This document shows, one piece after another, positions 53,515 through 62,659 of a stretch of 64,000 nucleotides of DNA. Made by a program: the position numbers and the translations under genes. The stretch comes from JBCDLI01 sp038745535. Its GTDB lineage: Bacteria; Pseudomonadota; Alphaproteobacteria; Rhizobiales; Rhizobiaceae. The DNA lies in NCBI GenBank assembly GCA_038745535.1, contig JBCDLI010000006.1:1-64000 (forward strand), given 5' to 3'. The notes under the pieces are model-generated. The model did no database searches, was not told the DNA's origin, and was given only the letters and a program-made list of their open reading frames with translations. Positions within the stretch are counted from its first letter, which is position 1. Every line of letters begins with the position of its first letter.

Positions 53515-54735
53515 GTGAACCAAGCGCCAAAACCAAACTCATTTCGAACAGGCCCAGATGAACAGGGCATGTTTGGCATCTTCGGCGGTCGCTTTGTCGC
53601 CGAAACGCTTATGCCGCTTATCCTGGATTTACAGGCCGAGTGGGAAAACGCGCAGGACGACCCGGAGTTTCGACAGGAGCTCGCCCATCTCAATGCCCAT
53701 TACACGGGTCGCCCGTCGCCGATCTACTTTGCGGAGCGCCTGACTGAGCATCTTGGTGGCGCGAAAATCTATTTTAAGCGGGACGAGCTGAACCATACGG
53801 GATCGCACAAGATCAACAATTGCCTTGGCCAAATTCTGCTGGCCAAGCGCATGGGGAAGACGCGCATTATCGCCGAAACCGGCGCAGGCCAGCACGGTGT
53901 GGCATCGGCGACCGTCGCGGCGCGTTTCGGGTTCCCGTGTCATGTTTACATGGGCGCGACAGATATTGAGCGGCAAGCGCCTAACGTGTTTCGCATGAAG
54001 CTTCTCGGTGCCGACGTTACGCCGGTCACCTCCGGCAACGGCACGTTGAAAGACGCCATGAACGAGGCGCTGCGCGACTGGGTCACCAATGTGGAAACCA
54101 CTTATTATCTGATCGGCACCGCAGCGGGTCCGCACCCATATCCGGAGATGGTTCGCGAGTTTCAGTCTGTTATCGGCAAAGAGACCAAAGAACAGCTCAT
54201 GGAAATCGAGGGTCGCTTGCCAGACACGATCATCGCGTCTGTTGGCGGTGGATCGAACGCGATCGGGCTTTTCCACCCCTTCTTGGATGATAGCGACGTT
54301 GAGATCATCGGCGTTGAAGCAGGCGGCAAGGGCCTAAACAGCGACCAACATTGCGCATCGCTGACTGCGGGAACGCCTGGCGTGCTCCATGGCAATCGCA
54401 CCTATCTGTTGCAGGACAGCGATGGGCAGATTGAGGAAGGCCATTCGATCTCTGCTGGGCTGGATTATCCGGGCATCGGGCCGGAGCACTCATTTCTAAG
54501 GGATACTGGTCGCGTGGAATACGTGCCCATCATGGACGAGGAGGCGCTCGCGGCGTTCCAACTGCTGTGCAAGCTGGAGGGGATTATACCTGCACTTGAG
54601 CCGAGCCACGCGATTGCGGAAGTCGTGAAACGAGCACCGAAGATGGGCAAAGACCAGATCATTGTGATGAATCTCTGCGGTCGCGGCGACAAGGACGTGT
54701 TCACCGTGGGCAAAATTCTGGGGCATGAGATGTGA
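53515..54735 (+). CDS. trpB: Tryptophan synthase beta chain
   Basis: PLP enzyme that joins indole with serine to give tryptophan. The 406-residue protein has FGGRFVAETLMP, RDELNHTGSHKINN with the PLP lysine, AETGAGQHGVA, and the phosphate-binding GGGSNAIG. GTG 53515 is the start, with GGGAG seven bases upstream. The trpA gene follows only after an inserted toxin-antitoxin pair, about 640 bases on. Confidence 0.97.
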   Translation: MNQAPKPNSFRTGPDEQGMFGIFGGRFVAETLMPLILDLQAEWENAQDDPEFRQELAHLNAHYTGRPSPIYFAERLTEHLGGAKIYFKRDELNHTGSHKINNCLGQILLAKRMGKTRIIAETGAGQHGVASATVAARFGFPCHVYMGATDIERQAPNVFRMKLLGADVTPVTSGNGTLKDAMNEALRDWVTNVETTYYLIGTAAGPHPYPEMVREFQSVIGKETKEQLMEIEGRLPDTIIASVGGGSNAIGLFHPFLDDSDVEIIGVEAGGKGLNSDQHCASLTAGTPGVLHGNRTYLLQDSDGQIEEGHSISAGLDYPGIGPEHSFLRDTGRVEYVPIMDEEALAAFQLLCKLEGIIPALEPSHAIAEVVKRAPKMGKDQIIVMNLCGRGDKDVFTVGKILGHEM

Positions 54736-54794
54736 ATTGAGCGCCAGTGTTCGGCGGTGTTACAGTTAATTACAACTGAACACAGGAGCGCTTG

Positions 54795-55085
54795 ATGGCG
54801 ACCACCACATTCACAATGCGTCTGGATGAGGAGACGAAAAAGGCGCTGGAAGCGGAAGCAAGGCGGAACGACCGCTCTGCCGGATACATAGCGAAGAAAG
54901 CGATCACTGAAATGCTAGATCGCGAAGCTTACAAGCGCGAGCAGATTGCCGAAGCGGTGAAGGAAGCAGACAAGGGTTCGTTTATTTCTGAAGAAGCTAT
55001 TGATGCGTGGGTCGATAGTTGGGGAACGGAGAATGAACTACCGCCACCAGAAGCTGATGTTGTCACCGAGCAGAATGAACAGTGA
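54795..55085 (+). CDS. ParD/CopG-type antitoxin (ribbon-helix-helix)
   Basis: A 96-residue protein. Residues 4-45 fit a ribbon-helix-helix DNA-binding domain (FTMRLDEETKKALEAEARR, then SAGYIAKKAITEML). The acidic C-terminal half (about 50-96) would wrap the toxin. The ATG at 54795 has AGGAG six bases upstream. It overlaps the toxin gene by four bases (GTGA). RHH antitoxins normally repress their own operon; here that may affect the trpA gene downstream. Confidence 0.85.
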   Translation: MATTTFTMRLDEETKKALEAEARRNDRSAGYIAKKAITEMLDREAYKREQIAEAVKEADKGSFISEEAIDAWVDSWGTENELPPPEADVVTEQNEQ

Positions 55086-55375
55086 ATCTCCGTTTTTTTG
55101 CGCAAACGCGAAGTGATCTTCTTTGGTTTCGGCGCTACTATACAATGAATTTTCCCGACGGGGACGATGGGGCAAAGCGTTCATATCAGGCGACAAAACG
55201 GCTTTTAAAGGAACATCCACTTTCCGGTGAGGCTCTCGACAATTCAGGATTGCGTGCAATAAGGATCGCAAGAACGCCTTTTTCTTTTATCTATCGCGTA
55301 GAAAAACACGAAATTCAAATCCTCCGCCTCTGGGACGGTCGTCGAGATCGTCCGAATAATTGGGAAGACCGGTAA
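55082..55375 (+). CDS. ParE/RelE-type toxin
   Basis: A 97-residue protein of the ParE/RelE superfamily: FAQTRSDLLWFRRYY near the N-terminus, RLLKEHPLSGEAL, LRAIRIARTPFSFIYRV and ILRLWDGRRDRP. The order antitoxin-toxin with a GTGA overlap is typical. Whether it poisons gyrase (ParE) or cuts mRNA (RelE) cannot be told. Its stop codon directly abuts the trpA start with no gap, so trpA translation is probably coupled to it. Confidence 0.83.
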   Translation: MNLRFFAQTRSDLLWFRRYYTMNFPDGDDGAKRSYQATKRLLKEHPLSGEALDNSGLRAIRIARTPFSFIYRVEKHEIQILRLWDGRRDRPNNWEDR

Positions 55376-56212
55376 ATGACAAACCGTTTCGACACACTCT
55401 TTGCCCGTCTCAACACGGAAGGTCGTCCGGCGCTTGTGACCTATTTCATGGGCGGCGATCCTGATTTCGACACTTCGCTAGACATCATGAAATCGCTCGC
55501 CAAAGCCGGTGCAGACATCATCGAACTCGGCATGCCGTTCTCTGATCCGATGGCCGACGGCCCTGCTATCCAGATGGCCGGACGTCGTGCGCTGAACGGT
55601 GGCATGTCACTGGCAAAGACTATCGCCATGGCCAAAGCCTTCCGCGAGACCGACGCCGAAACACCAATCGTTTTAATGGGTTATTACAATCCGATTTATA
55701 TCTACGGCGTGGAAACGTTTCTGACCGATGCGAAAGCGGCCGGGATCGACGGGCTCATTGTTGTCGATCTGCCGCCAGAGATGGATAACGAACTCTGTGT
55801 TCCGGCCCTTGATGCGGGTGTGGCGTTCATTCGGCTGGCGACACCGACAACGGATGAAAAGCGCCTGCCGGCGGTTTTGGAAAATACGTCGGGCTTTGTG
55901 TATTACGTCTCGATGAATGGAATTACGGGCGGGGCGATCGCAAACACGCAAGCTGTGGGTGATGCGGTGGCTCGTATCAAGAGCCACACTCATCTGCCCG
56001 TGTGCGTGGGCTTCGGCGTAAAGACGGCAGACCAAGCAGCTGTCATCGGTCGAGATGCGGACGGGGTGGTGGTTGGCACCTCTATCGTTCAGGCTATCGC
56101 CAATTCACTCGATGAAAACGGTCAGGCGACCGATGCGACCAGGGGCGCTGTGAAAGAACTGGTGGAAGGTCTCGCCCAAGGTGTGAGACAGGCGCGGCTT
56201 GAACTGGCCTAG
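55376..56212 (+). CDS. trpA: Tryptophan synthase alpha chain
   Basis: Cleaves indole-3-glycerol phosphate to indole and glyceraldehyde 3-phosphate. The 278-residue TIM barrel shows ELGMPFSDPMADGPAIQ with the catalytic Glu, LIVVDLPPEM with the catalytic Asp, YYVSMNGITGG (phosphate site) and VCVGFGVKTADQA. There is no clear ribosome site of its own before the ATG, which follows the toxin stop at once. accD lies 40 bases downstream. Confidence 0.97.
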   Translation: MTNRFDTLFARLNTEGRPALVTYFMGGDPDFDTSLDIMKSLAKAGADIIELGMPFSDPMADGPAIQMAGRRALNGGMSLAKTIAMAKAFRETDAETPIVLMGYYNPIYIYGVETFLTDAKAAGIDGLIVVDLPPEMDNELCVPALDAGVAFIRLATPTTDEKRLPAVLENTSGFVYYVSMNGITGGAIANTQAVGDAVARIKSHTHLPVCVGFGVKTADQAAVIGRDADGVVVGTSIVQAIANSLDENGQATDATRGAVKELVEGLAQGVRQARLELA

Positions 56213-56253
56213 GTGTTCCTTCACATAAAGAGAACACAAAGACTGGGGTCACC

Positions 56254-57225
56254 ATGAACTGGATCACCAACTACATGCGTCCGCGGCTCAACTCGATGTT
56301 GGGTCGTCGCGAAACGCCTGAAAACCTCTGGATCAAATGTCCCGAGAGCGGCGAAATGGTGTTCCACCGTGATGTGGAAGAAAATCAGTTCGTGATCCCG
56401 ACATCGGGCCACCACATGAAGATACCCGCGATGACGCGGCTGCAGAATTTCTTCGACAATGGCGAATTTACGAAGATCGATAATCCAACGGTCGCGCAAG
56501 ACCCACTGAAATTTCGGGACCATAAGCGCTACACGGATCGCCTGCGGGAAAATCGTTCAAAGACCGGTCTGGAAGACTCCATCATCAATGCCTTCGGTCA
56601 GGTTGAGGGCATGAACGTGATGGCCACGCTCCACGATTTCTCCTTCATGGGCGGGTCGCTCGGCATGGCCGCGGGCGAAGCGATCGTGACAGGTTTTGAA
56701 AACGCGATTGAGAAAAACTGCCCGATGGTCCTTTTTGCCCAGTCGGGTGGCGCTCGCATGCAGGAAGGTATTTTGTCCCTCATGCAGCTGCCGCGCACAA
56801 CGGTCGCTGTCGAAATGCTGAAAGAGGCAGGCCTTCCATACATCGTGGTTTTGACAAATCCCACAACAGGTGGTGTGTCGGCCTCATACGCAATGCTGGG
56901 TGACGTGCACATTGCAGAGCCCGGCGCGGTGATCGGTTTTGCTGGTCGGCGCGTGATTGAACAGACCATCCGCGAAAAGCTGCCAGAAGGTTTCCAGACC
57001 TCTGAATACCTTCTCGACCACGGCATGGTTGATATGGTGGTTGAACGCAAAGAGCTGCGCCCAACAATCGCGCGTCTACTGCGGATTTTATTGAAGCAAG
57101 ACAGCCCTGAGGCGATTGATCCGATTGCGGCGGAGCCACCTGCCGATGAAGCGAACGTAAACATCGAAGTTGCCGAGCAAACCGCTGAAGAAAAGGCTGC
57201 CGCCAACGCAGCTCCAAGTCTGTAG
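56254..57225 (+). CDS. accD: Acetyl-CoA carboxylase carboxyltransferase beta subunit
   Basis: Part of the enzyme that makes malonyl-CoA for fatty-acid synthesis. The carboxyltransferase core is intact (HDFSFMGGSLGMAAGEAI, FAQSGGARMQEG, LTNPTTGGVSASYA, FAGRRVIEQT). The N-terminal zinc ribbon keeps only its first Cys: the sequence reads KCPESGEMV and VIPTSGHHM where four cysteines are usual. This loss is seen in Rhizobiales AccD and marks the lineage. An Ala/Glu-rich tail of about 40 residues ends the protein. Confidence 0.96.
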   Translation: MNWITNYMRPRLNSMLGRRETPENLWIKCPESGEMVFHRDVEENQFVIPTSGHHMKIPAMTRLQNFFDNGEFTKIDNPTVAQDPLKFRDHKRYTDRLRENRSKTGLEDSIINAFGQVEGMNVMATLHDFSFMGGSLGMAAGEAIVTGFENAIEKNCPMVLFAQSGGARMQEGILSLMQLPRTTVAVEMLKEAGLPYIVVLTNPTTGGVSASYAMLGDVHIAEPGAVIGFAGRRVIEQTIREKLPEGFQTSEYLLDHGMVDMVVERKELRPTIARLLRILLKQDSPEAIDPIAAEPPADEANVNIEVAEQTAEEKAAANAAPSL

Positions 57226-57249
57226 GTCGAACCGCGCAAGCCACGAGCG

Positions 57250-58617
57250 ATGGCAATTCCCACATCCATAATGCCGGAAAGCCCTGTTCGATCGCGGACA
57301 GTTTCCGAAATCGACAAGCTCCTGCAGCTTCATCCCAAGGGTTATGATCTTTCGCTCGATCGTGTCTCGGCCCTGCTAAAGCGTCTTGGAAATCCACAAG
57401 ACAACATTGCGCCAGCAATTCATATCGCCGGGACCAATGGTAAGGGGTCTGCAACTGCGTTTTGTCGCGCTGCGCTGGAAGCTGCGGGATTACGCGTTCA
57501 CACCCACACATCGCCACATCTGGTCAATTGGAACGAGCGTTTTCGGCTTGCAGAAGAGCCCGGCGTTTCAAAGAATGCCGACGACGATGTGCTGGCGGAC
57601 GCGATTGCCCGTGTGGGTCGCGCCAACAATGGCGAAGAAATCACAGTTTTTGAGATCTTGACGGCCGTGATGTTTATGCTTTTCGCCGATCATCCAGCCG
57701 ATGCCTGCGTCATCGAGGTGGGACTGGGCGGACGCTTCGATGCAACGAATGTGATCAAAACGCCTGCAGCCTCGCTGATCATGCCAGTGACGATGGATCA
57801 TGAACAATGGCTTGGCGATACGCCTGCCAAGATCGCGTTTGAGAAGGCCGGTATCATCAAGCGCGATTGTCCGGTGGTGATCGGTTCCCAACCGTTTCAA
57901 GATGCCGAAGATGTCTTAATCCGCCAAGCGAACAGAAATGGCATGCAGCCCTTGGTGTATGGCCAAGATTTTTTTGCGCGCGAAGAAAACGGCCGCATGG
58001 TAATGCAACTTCCCGATGGATTGTGGGATTTGCCGTTGCCCGCGCTTGCCGGTCGACACCAGATTGCAAATGCAGCTGCTGCACTAATGGCGGTGCGCGA
58101 AGCTGGTTTTCCTATTAACGATGGTACTGCGGAAGAAGCACTCAAGGACGTGGTGTGGCCAGGTCGCTTGCAAAAGCTGCCTAACGGGGTTCTTCACGGC
58201 TTAGCGCCTGCAGACACCGAGATCTGGATTGATGGCGGACACAACGCGGATGCTGGAAAGGCGGCAGCGGAGTTTCTGGCCGACCGCGATGATTTGATCG
58301 AGCGGCCGCTTTTTTTGATTTCTGGCATGCTCGATACGAAAGACCCGCAGACTTACTTCGCAAACTTTGTCGGGATGACGCGCCACGTGTTCACGGTGCC
58401 GTTGCAAAGTACCGGCTCGGGAATTTCTTCGGATTTGTTAGCTGCAAAAATTGCGGAAACCGGGTTGTCAGCCGAACCGGTTCAAAGTGTTGCAAGTGCC
58501 CTCTCGCTTCTCGGCGACACGTGGGAGCCGCCCGAAGTATCCCCACGTATCATGATCTGCGGATCGCTCTATCTGGTGGGTGACGTGCTTCGCGAAAACG
58601 GCACGCCACCAAAGTGA
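57250..58617 (+). CDS. folC: Dihydrofolate/folylpolyglutamate synthase
   Basis: Adds glutate-derived residues: it ligates glutamate to dihydropteroate and elongates folate polyglutamates. The 455-residue Mur-ligase-like protein has the ATP loop HIAGTNGKGSATAF, THTSPHLVNWNERF, VIEVGLGGRFDATNVI, the HxQW-like MDHEQWLG and WIDGGHNADAGKA. It lies about 25 bases after accD, the usual order. A start nine codons later (MPESPV) is possible. Confidence 0.95.
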   Translation: MAIPTSIMPESPVRSRTVSEIDKLLQLHPKGYDLSLDRVSALLKRLGNPQDNIAPAIHIAGTNGKGSATAFCRAALEAAGLRVHTHTSPHLVNWNERFRLAEEPGVSKNADDDVLADAIARVGRANNGEEITVFEILTAVMFMLFADHPADACVIEVGLGGRFDATNVIKTPAASLIMPVTMDHEQWLGDTPAKIAFEKAGIIKRDCPVVIGSQPFQDAEDVLIRQANRNGMQPLVYGQDFFAREENGRMVMQLPDGLWDLPLPALAGRHQIANAAAALMAVREAGFPINDGTAEEALKDVVWPGRLQKLPNGVLHGLAPADTEIWIDGGHNADAGKAAAEFLADRDDLIERPLFLISGMLDTKDPQTYFANFVGMTRHVFTVPLQSTGSGISSDLLAAKIAETGLSAEPVQSVASALSLLGDTWEPPEVSPRIMICGSLYLVGDVLRENGTPPK

Positions 58618-58627
58618 GGTGAGCCGT

Positions 58628-58948
58628 CTAGGCGTGACCCTTCATCCAGTCGGAAAGCTTGCTCTTGGGAGCAGCGCCGACCATTTGATCGACAACTTCG
58701 CCGCCCTTGAACATGTAAAGCGTTGGGATTGAGCGAACGCCGAATTGGGCCGCGAGGTCCGGGTTCTCGTCAATATTCACCTTCGCGATTTTGACGGTTT
58801 CTCCGAGCTCAGTCGATAGTTCTTCGAGCGCCGGTGCGATCTGCTTACAGGGGCCGCACCATTCTGCCCAGAAATCGACGACCACAGGCTGCGATGCGCC
58901 CAAGACGTCCGATTGAAAATTCGCGGTATCTACTTTGACTGTCGACAT
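58628..58948 (-). CDS. trxA: Thioredoxin
   Basis: A 106-residue thioredoxin with the active site AEWCGPCKQIAP (residues 28-39), the cis-Pro segment VRSIPTLYMF and GEVVDQMVGA. It is a general dithiol reductant in the cytosol. Convergent with folC across 10 bases. It lies about 90 bases downstream of addA on the same strand. Confidence 0.97.
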   Translation of the reverse strand: MSTVKVDTANFQSDVLGASQPVVVDFWAEWCGPCKQIAPALEELSTELGETVKIAKVNIDENPDLAAQFGVRSIPTLYMFKGGEVVDQMVGAAPKSKLSDWMKGHA

Positions 58949-59035
58949 GGTTCATCCCTCACATTGTGTGCTTCATTCGCTCTGTCACGCCGCATTAGGT
59001 GATGTGGGTGTCGTCCGCAATCAATTCTATCGCGT

Positions 59036-62000
59036 TCACGATAGCGCGAGCGCCTCATCCAAAGTTTCACGCGCAAGATTGATGACGACCGGACCCGAAG
59101 TGTAAACAAGCTTGCCGGTAATCTGATGGTCTAGGTAGATCGGCGCGAGTAATTCCCGATAGAGCGCGATTTGCAGCCGGTGATGGTCCGGCACATCGCC
59201 CAGCGAAGATGGTGGCCGAAGACTGGTCTTAAAATCGATGATCTGGACTTCGCGTTCGGTCACAACCAAACGATCAATGACGCCGGAAACGGCGCGTTCT
59301 TCGCCTCGGAAGTTTATCGTGCCCATGACCGCGACTTCGTTCGATGAGCGGACGCCGGAACTGTTTTCGTGATCGGCAAACATTTTGAGGGTCGCGAGTG
59401 CATCTTGGACCATGCGATCAATTTCACTGTCGCTCCAAGCAGCATGAACACTCCGCAAATAGTCGGCTGCAGTCGCCTCTCGTTTGGCAGGCTCGACCTC
59501 GCCGATCTTTTCCAACAGCCGATGCATCGCCGTTCCCCGACGGGCAGACTTGATGATTTTCTGGTCGCGGTTCGAACCCAAATCGGTGTTTGATTGCAAT
59601 TGTTGAAGCAGAGAAAACGGCTCTGTCGCCACAGCCGCGGTTTTGTCAGCGACCGACTTTTCCAAGACGAGTGCGGAAGTACCCGAAGGTTGAAGCGGTC
59701 GCGGCGCTGGGGGTTCGGCAGCGGCCGGCGTGTGCATCCACGTAATATCTTCTGGAGAACGCGACCCCGGAGGCTCGTCATCTGACTTGCCAATCTTTGT
59801 CGCTTCGCCCGCGGAAGCATCGATCTCGTAGCGCCACGCTGGAAAACCATAGTCGCTTATCACAAGCGCAGGCGCGTCCGGCGCGTCGATGAGCTCAGCG
59901 CGCGCCATATCGAACCATGTAAGTTTTGCAGGATCATTCTGCTTGTTGTTACTACTGTTTAATCCGCGATAGCCGGTGATGATCAACTCATCGGCTGCGC
60001 GGGTCGTCGCGACGTATAACAGCCGTCGATACTCGCCCACTTTCTCTTGGTTTTGCAGTTCCAAACGGTCTGCCAGTTTTTGAGGATGCTCGGCTTTTCT
60101 CCCCGCTGCCAAGATAATTGGTGCGTCATCGAAATCCGAAATCACGTCCGGGATTTCCGAGTATTTTGTTTTGCTATCCTGGCTCGTCACTGCGGCGGAA
60201 CCGTCATCAATCACATAGACAATTGGCGCTTCTAGGCCCTTTGCCGCGTGAATCGTCATGACGCGTACCTGGTGCGACGCTTGATCGAGCTCGCGTTTGA
60301 TCACGCGCGTGCTCGTCTCAAAGCTCCGCATAAATTCCTGGAGGCTTGATGCGCTGACATTTTCAATCTTGATGGCCTCGTTCAAAAACTCATCGAGTAC
60401 ATCTTCGGTTTCCGGGCCCAAACGCCCGATAAGTTTTTTTGCGACGCCGTCGACCAACAAGACGTGGGCGTAGAATTCGTAGACTGGTTTTTCACTCGCA
60501 AGCGTTCGCCATTGAGCGAACTGCTGTGCCCAATTTCCAAAGCGTGTATCGCCCTCCCCGAGCCGAGCGAGAGCTTGGAAAAGGCTCTCATTTCCACGGT
60601 CCCAAGCTTGCGTGAGCGCGAAAAGGTCATTCTCTGTGCCATTGAAGACCGGGCTTTTGATAAGTTCAGCGAAAGACAGATCATCTCTTATGTCCAGAAG
60701 TGCGCGTCCAAGCGCGACGAGATCACGACACGCCGGATGAGCAAACATGTCGAGACGGTCCGCGCCGGCTACCTCCACACCGTTTTCTTTAAGCCTGCGC
60801 GATAGCTCCTTGATAAACGCGCCGGACCGCTTGCGGACAAGAATCAAGAAGTCACCCGCTTGAGCAGGTCTTCCAAGACTGCGAATTCGGTAAGCTTCGC
60901 GAAGCTTTCTCTCTATGTCGGTCGCGATGCGGGTCGCCAACTGCACTGCACCGTCAATTTTATCGTTTTCTGGCTCTAGCCAATTGTCGGGCGGGTCTTC
61001 TTTCTCGCTTTTCGTTGGTTCCCAGAGCTCTACCCGACCCGGTTGGGCCACACGCAGTGACGTGTGCTGGACTACTTTTTTATCGAAGCTCAGGCCGTTA
61101 TTGTGGGCATCGTTTGCAAAGACATGATCAACCGCCTTCAAAACATCTGACGTGGAGCGAAAAGAAGCCGGCATATCGACTTCATCAAGAGGTCTCCCGG
61201 CGTTGTTCGTCTTTTCGATATATTGGTGTTTCCAATAGGAAAACTGCCTTGGGTCGGCACCTTGGAACGAATAAATCGATTGCTTCTCATCGCCGACCAC
61301 GAAGATCGTGCGCTCCTCCGGTCTCGAGCTCTCGCCGTCGAAGAAATCTTCGCTCAAGAGATCGATGATCTTCCATTGAAGGGGGCCGGTGTCTTGTGCT
61401 TCGTCCAGCAGGATGTGGTCGATGCCGTAGTCGAGCTTGTATCTGATCCACGGTCCGATGTCTGACCGCGATAGCAGGTTATGGGTCTTCTCGATCAGGT
61501 CCGTGAAGTCGAGGAAGCCGCGCCGCTGTTTTAATGTTTTGTAGGTATCGAGGATTTGTGAGCCGACGGACGCGAGATCGGCCCCGAGGTCCACCGCACG
61601 GGATAAATTTATCCGGTTTAGCGTATCCAGAACGAGGTCTGCCGTCCGTGTATACAGTTCTAAAAACTCTGGGGCTCGTTTCTTGAACGCGGCATTGCCC
61701 AAACTTCTGCTGCTGAAGTGTCGGCCTGTGGTGAGAAAATAATGTAGATAGGTCTCATCGGGAAGCGCGTTTGGAGTCTCATCGAACCATTTGCTCGCCT
61801 TGCCGAGAAAACCATTCGTGAGGCTGGTTGCCCTTACCGAATCGGCAATCTCTAAATATCGCTGTACAGCGACTTTGTTCAGCGGCGTTTGTTGCTCAAA
61901 CGCATTGAAGATAGCCTCTTCCGTCTCGTTGTCCGAGAACCCTGCAGAGCGGCGCCAATTGTGACGGCGATCCGCTGAAGAACTTTGAGCATCGGAGCTT

Positions 62001-62659
62001 GCCGCGATGTAGTTCTGGAAAGTCTCTCGATCTCCCGCCACTGAGCCGATAACCTCATCGAAACCGCTATCACCAAGACCGTAGATCAGTCGTGAAATCG
62101 CATCGGAAAGTTCGCCAGACGCGGTCGAAACCACGTCACGCCGTGCTTCATCCAGCAACTGCTTCTCCATGCGATCGTCCAGCATTTCAAAGTGTCCGGC
62201 GATGTTTGCTTCCAATGGAAAACGGTGCAGCACGGTTTCGCAGAACGCGTGGATCGTCTGAATTTTGAGACCGCCGGGCGTTTCCAAGGCGACGGCGAAA
62301 AGACGCCTGGCAGTTTCAACATCGGCAGCGGTAACCGCACTCGGTGTTTCGATGTTTCGAAGCGCCGCAATCTCTTTGCGCAGTTCGGTATCTTCCAAAC
62401 GCGTCCATTTGCCGAGCCGCTCAAAGACGCGGTTTTTCATCTCGGCAGCTGCGGTTTTTGTATATGTCAGGCACAAAATGCGATCCGGCTGCACACCATC
62501 CAGAAGTAGCAATATGACCCGCGAAGAAAGAACATAAGTCTTTCCAGAGCCCGCATTTGCTGACACCCAAACGGAGCTTTTGGGGTCGGCGGCGCGGCGC
62601 TGGGCATCGCGCGTAGCGTCATCAATGGTGACAGGGGGGCGTTCGGCTGCGCTACTCAT
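59036..62659 (-). CDS. addA: AddA helicase-nuclease (double-strand break repair)
   Basis: UvrD-like helicase and nuclease subunit of AddAB, the RecBCD counterpart in alphaproteobacteria. In 1207 residues the helicase motifs run in order: Walker A SANAGSGKT (about 33-41), HILLDEAQDTGP, VGDEKQSIYSFQGADPRQF, TIHAAKGLEAPIVY and LLYVATTRAADELI. The C-terminal RecB-type nuclease begins at GTAMHRLLEKIG and has GVIDRLV and IIDFKTS with the catalytic Asp and Lys. I start at 62659, overlapping the addB stop by eight bases. Confidence 0.95.
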   Translation of the reverse strand: MSSAAERPPVTIDDATRDAQRRAADPKSSVWVSANAGSGKTYVLSSRVILLLLDGVQPDRILCLTYTKTAAAEMKNRVFERLGKWTRLEDTELRKEIAALRNIETPSAVTAADVETARRLFAVALETPGGLKIQTIHAFCETVLHRFPLEANIAGHFEMLDDRMEKQLLDEARRDVVSTASGELSDAISRLIYGLGDSGFDEVIGSVAGDRETFQNYIAASSDAQSSSADRRHNWRRSAGFSDNETEEAIFNAFEQQTPLNKVAVQRYLEIADSVRATSLTNGFLGKASKWFDETPNALPDETYLHYFLTTGRHFSSRSLGNAAFKKRAPEFLELYTRTADLVLDTLNRINLSRAVDLGADLASVGSQILDTYKTLKQRRGFLDFTDLIEKTHNLLSRSDIGPWIRYKLDYGIDHILLDEAQDTGPLQWKIIDLLSEDFFDGESSRPEERTIFVVGDEKQSIYSFQGADPRQFSYWKHQYIEKTNNAGRPLDEVDMPASFRSTSDVLKAVDHVFANDAHNNGLSFDKKVVQHTSLRVAQPGRVELWEPTKSEKEDPPDNWLEPENDKIDGAVQLATRIATDIERKLREAYRIRSLGRPAQAGDFLILVRKRSGAFIKELSRRLKENGVEVAGADRLDMFAHPACRDLVALGRALLDIRDDLSFAELIKSPVFNGTENDLFALTQAWDRGNESLFQALARLGEGDTRFGNWAQQFAQWRTLASEKPVYEFYAHVLLVDGVAKKLIGRLGPETEDVLDEFLNEAIKIENVSASSLQEFMRSFETSTRVIKRELDQASHQVRVMTIHAAKGLEAPIVYVIDDGSAAVTSQDSKTKYSEIPDVISDFDDAPIILAAGRKAEHPQKLADRLELQNQEKVGEYRRLLYVATTRAADELIITGYRGLNSSNNKQNDPAKLTWFDMARAELIDAPDAPALVISDYGFPAWRYEIDASAGEATKIGKSDDEPPGSRSPEDITWMHTPAAAEPPAPRPLQPSGTSALVLEKSVADKTAAVATEPFSLLQQLQSNTDLGSNRDQKIIKSARRGTAMHRLLEKIGEVEPAKREATAADYLRSVHAAWSDSEIDRMVQDALATLKMFADHENSSGVRSSNEVAVMGTINFRGEERAVSGVIDRLVVTEREVQIIDFKTSLRPPSSLGDVPDHHRLQIALYRELLAPIYLDHQITGKLVYTSGPVVINLARETLDEALALS

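Noticed and set aside
56598..57517. Long open frames antisense to accD and folC
   Set aside because: They mirror codon bias of the true genes, have no family similarity and no ribosome sites.
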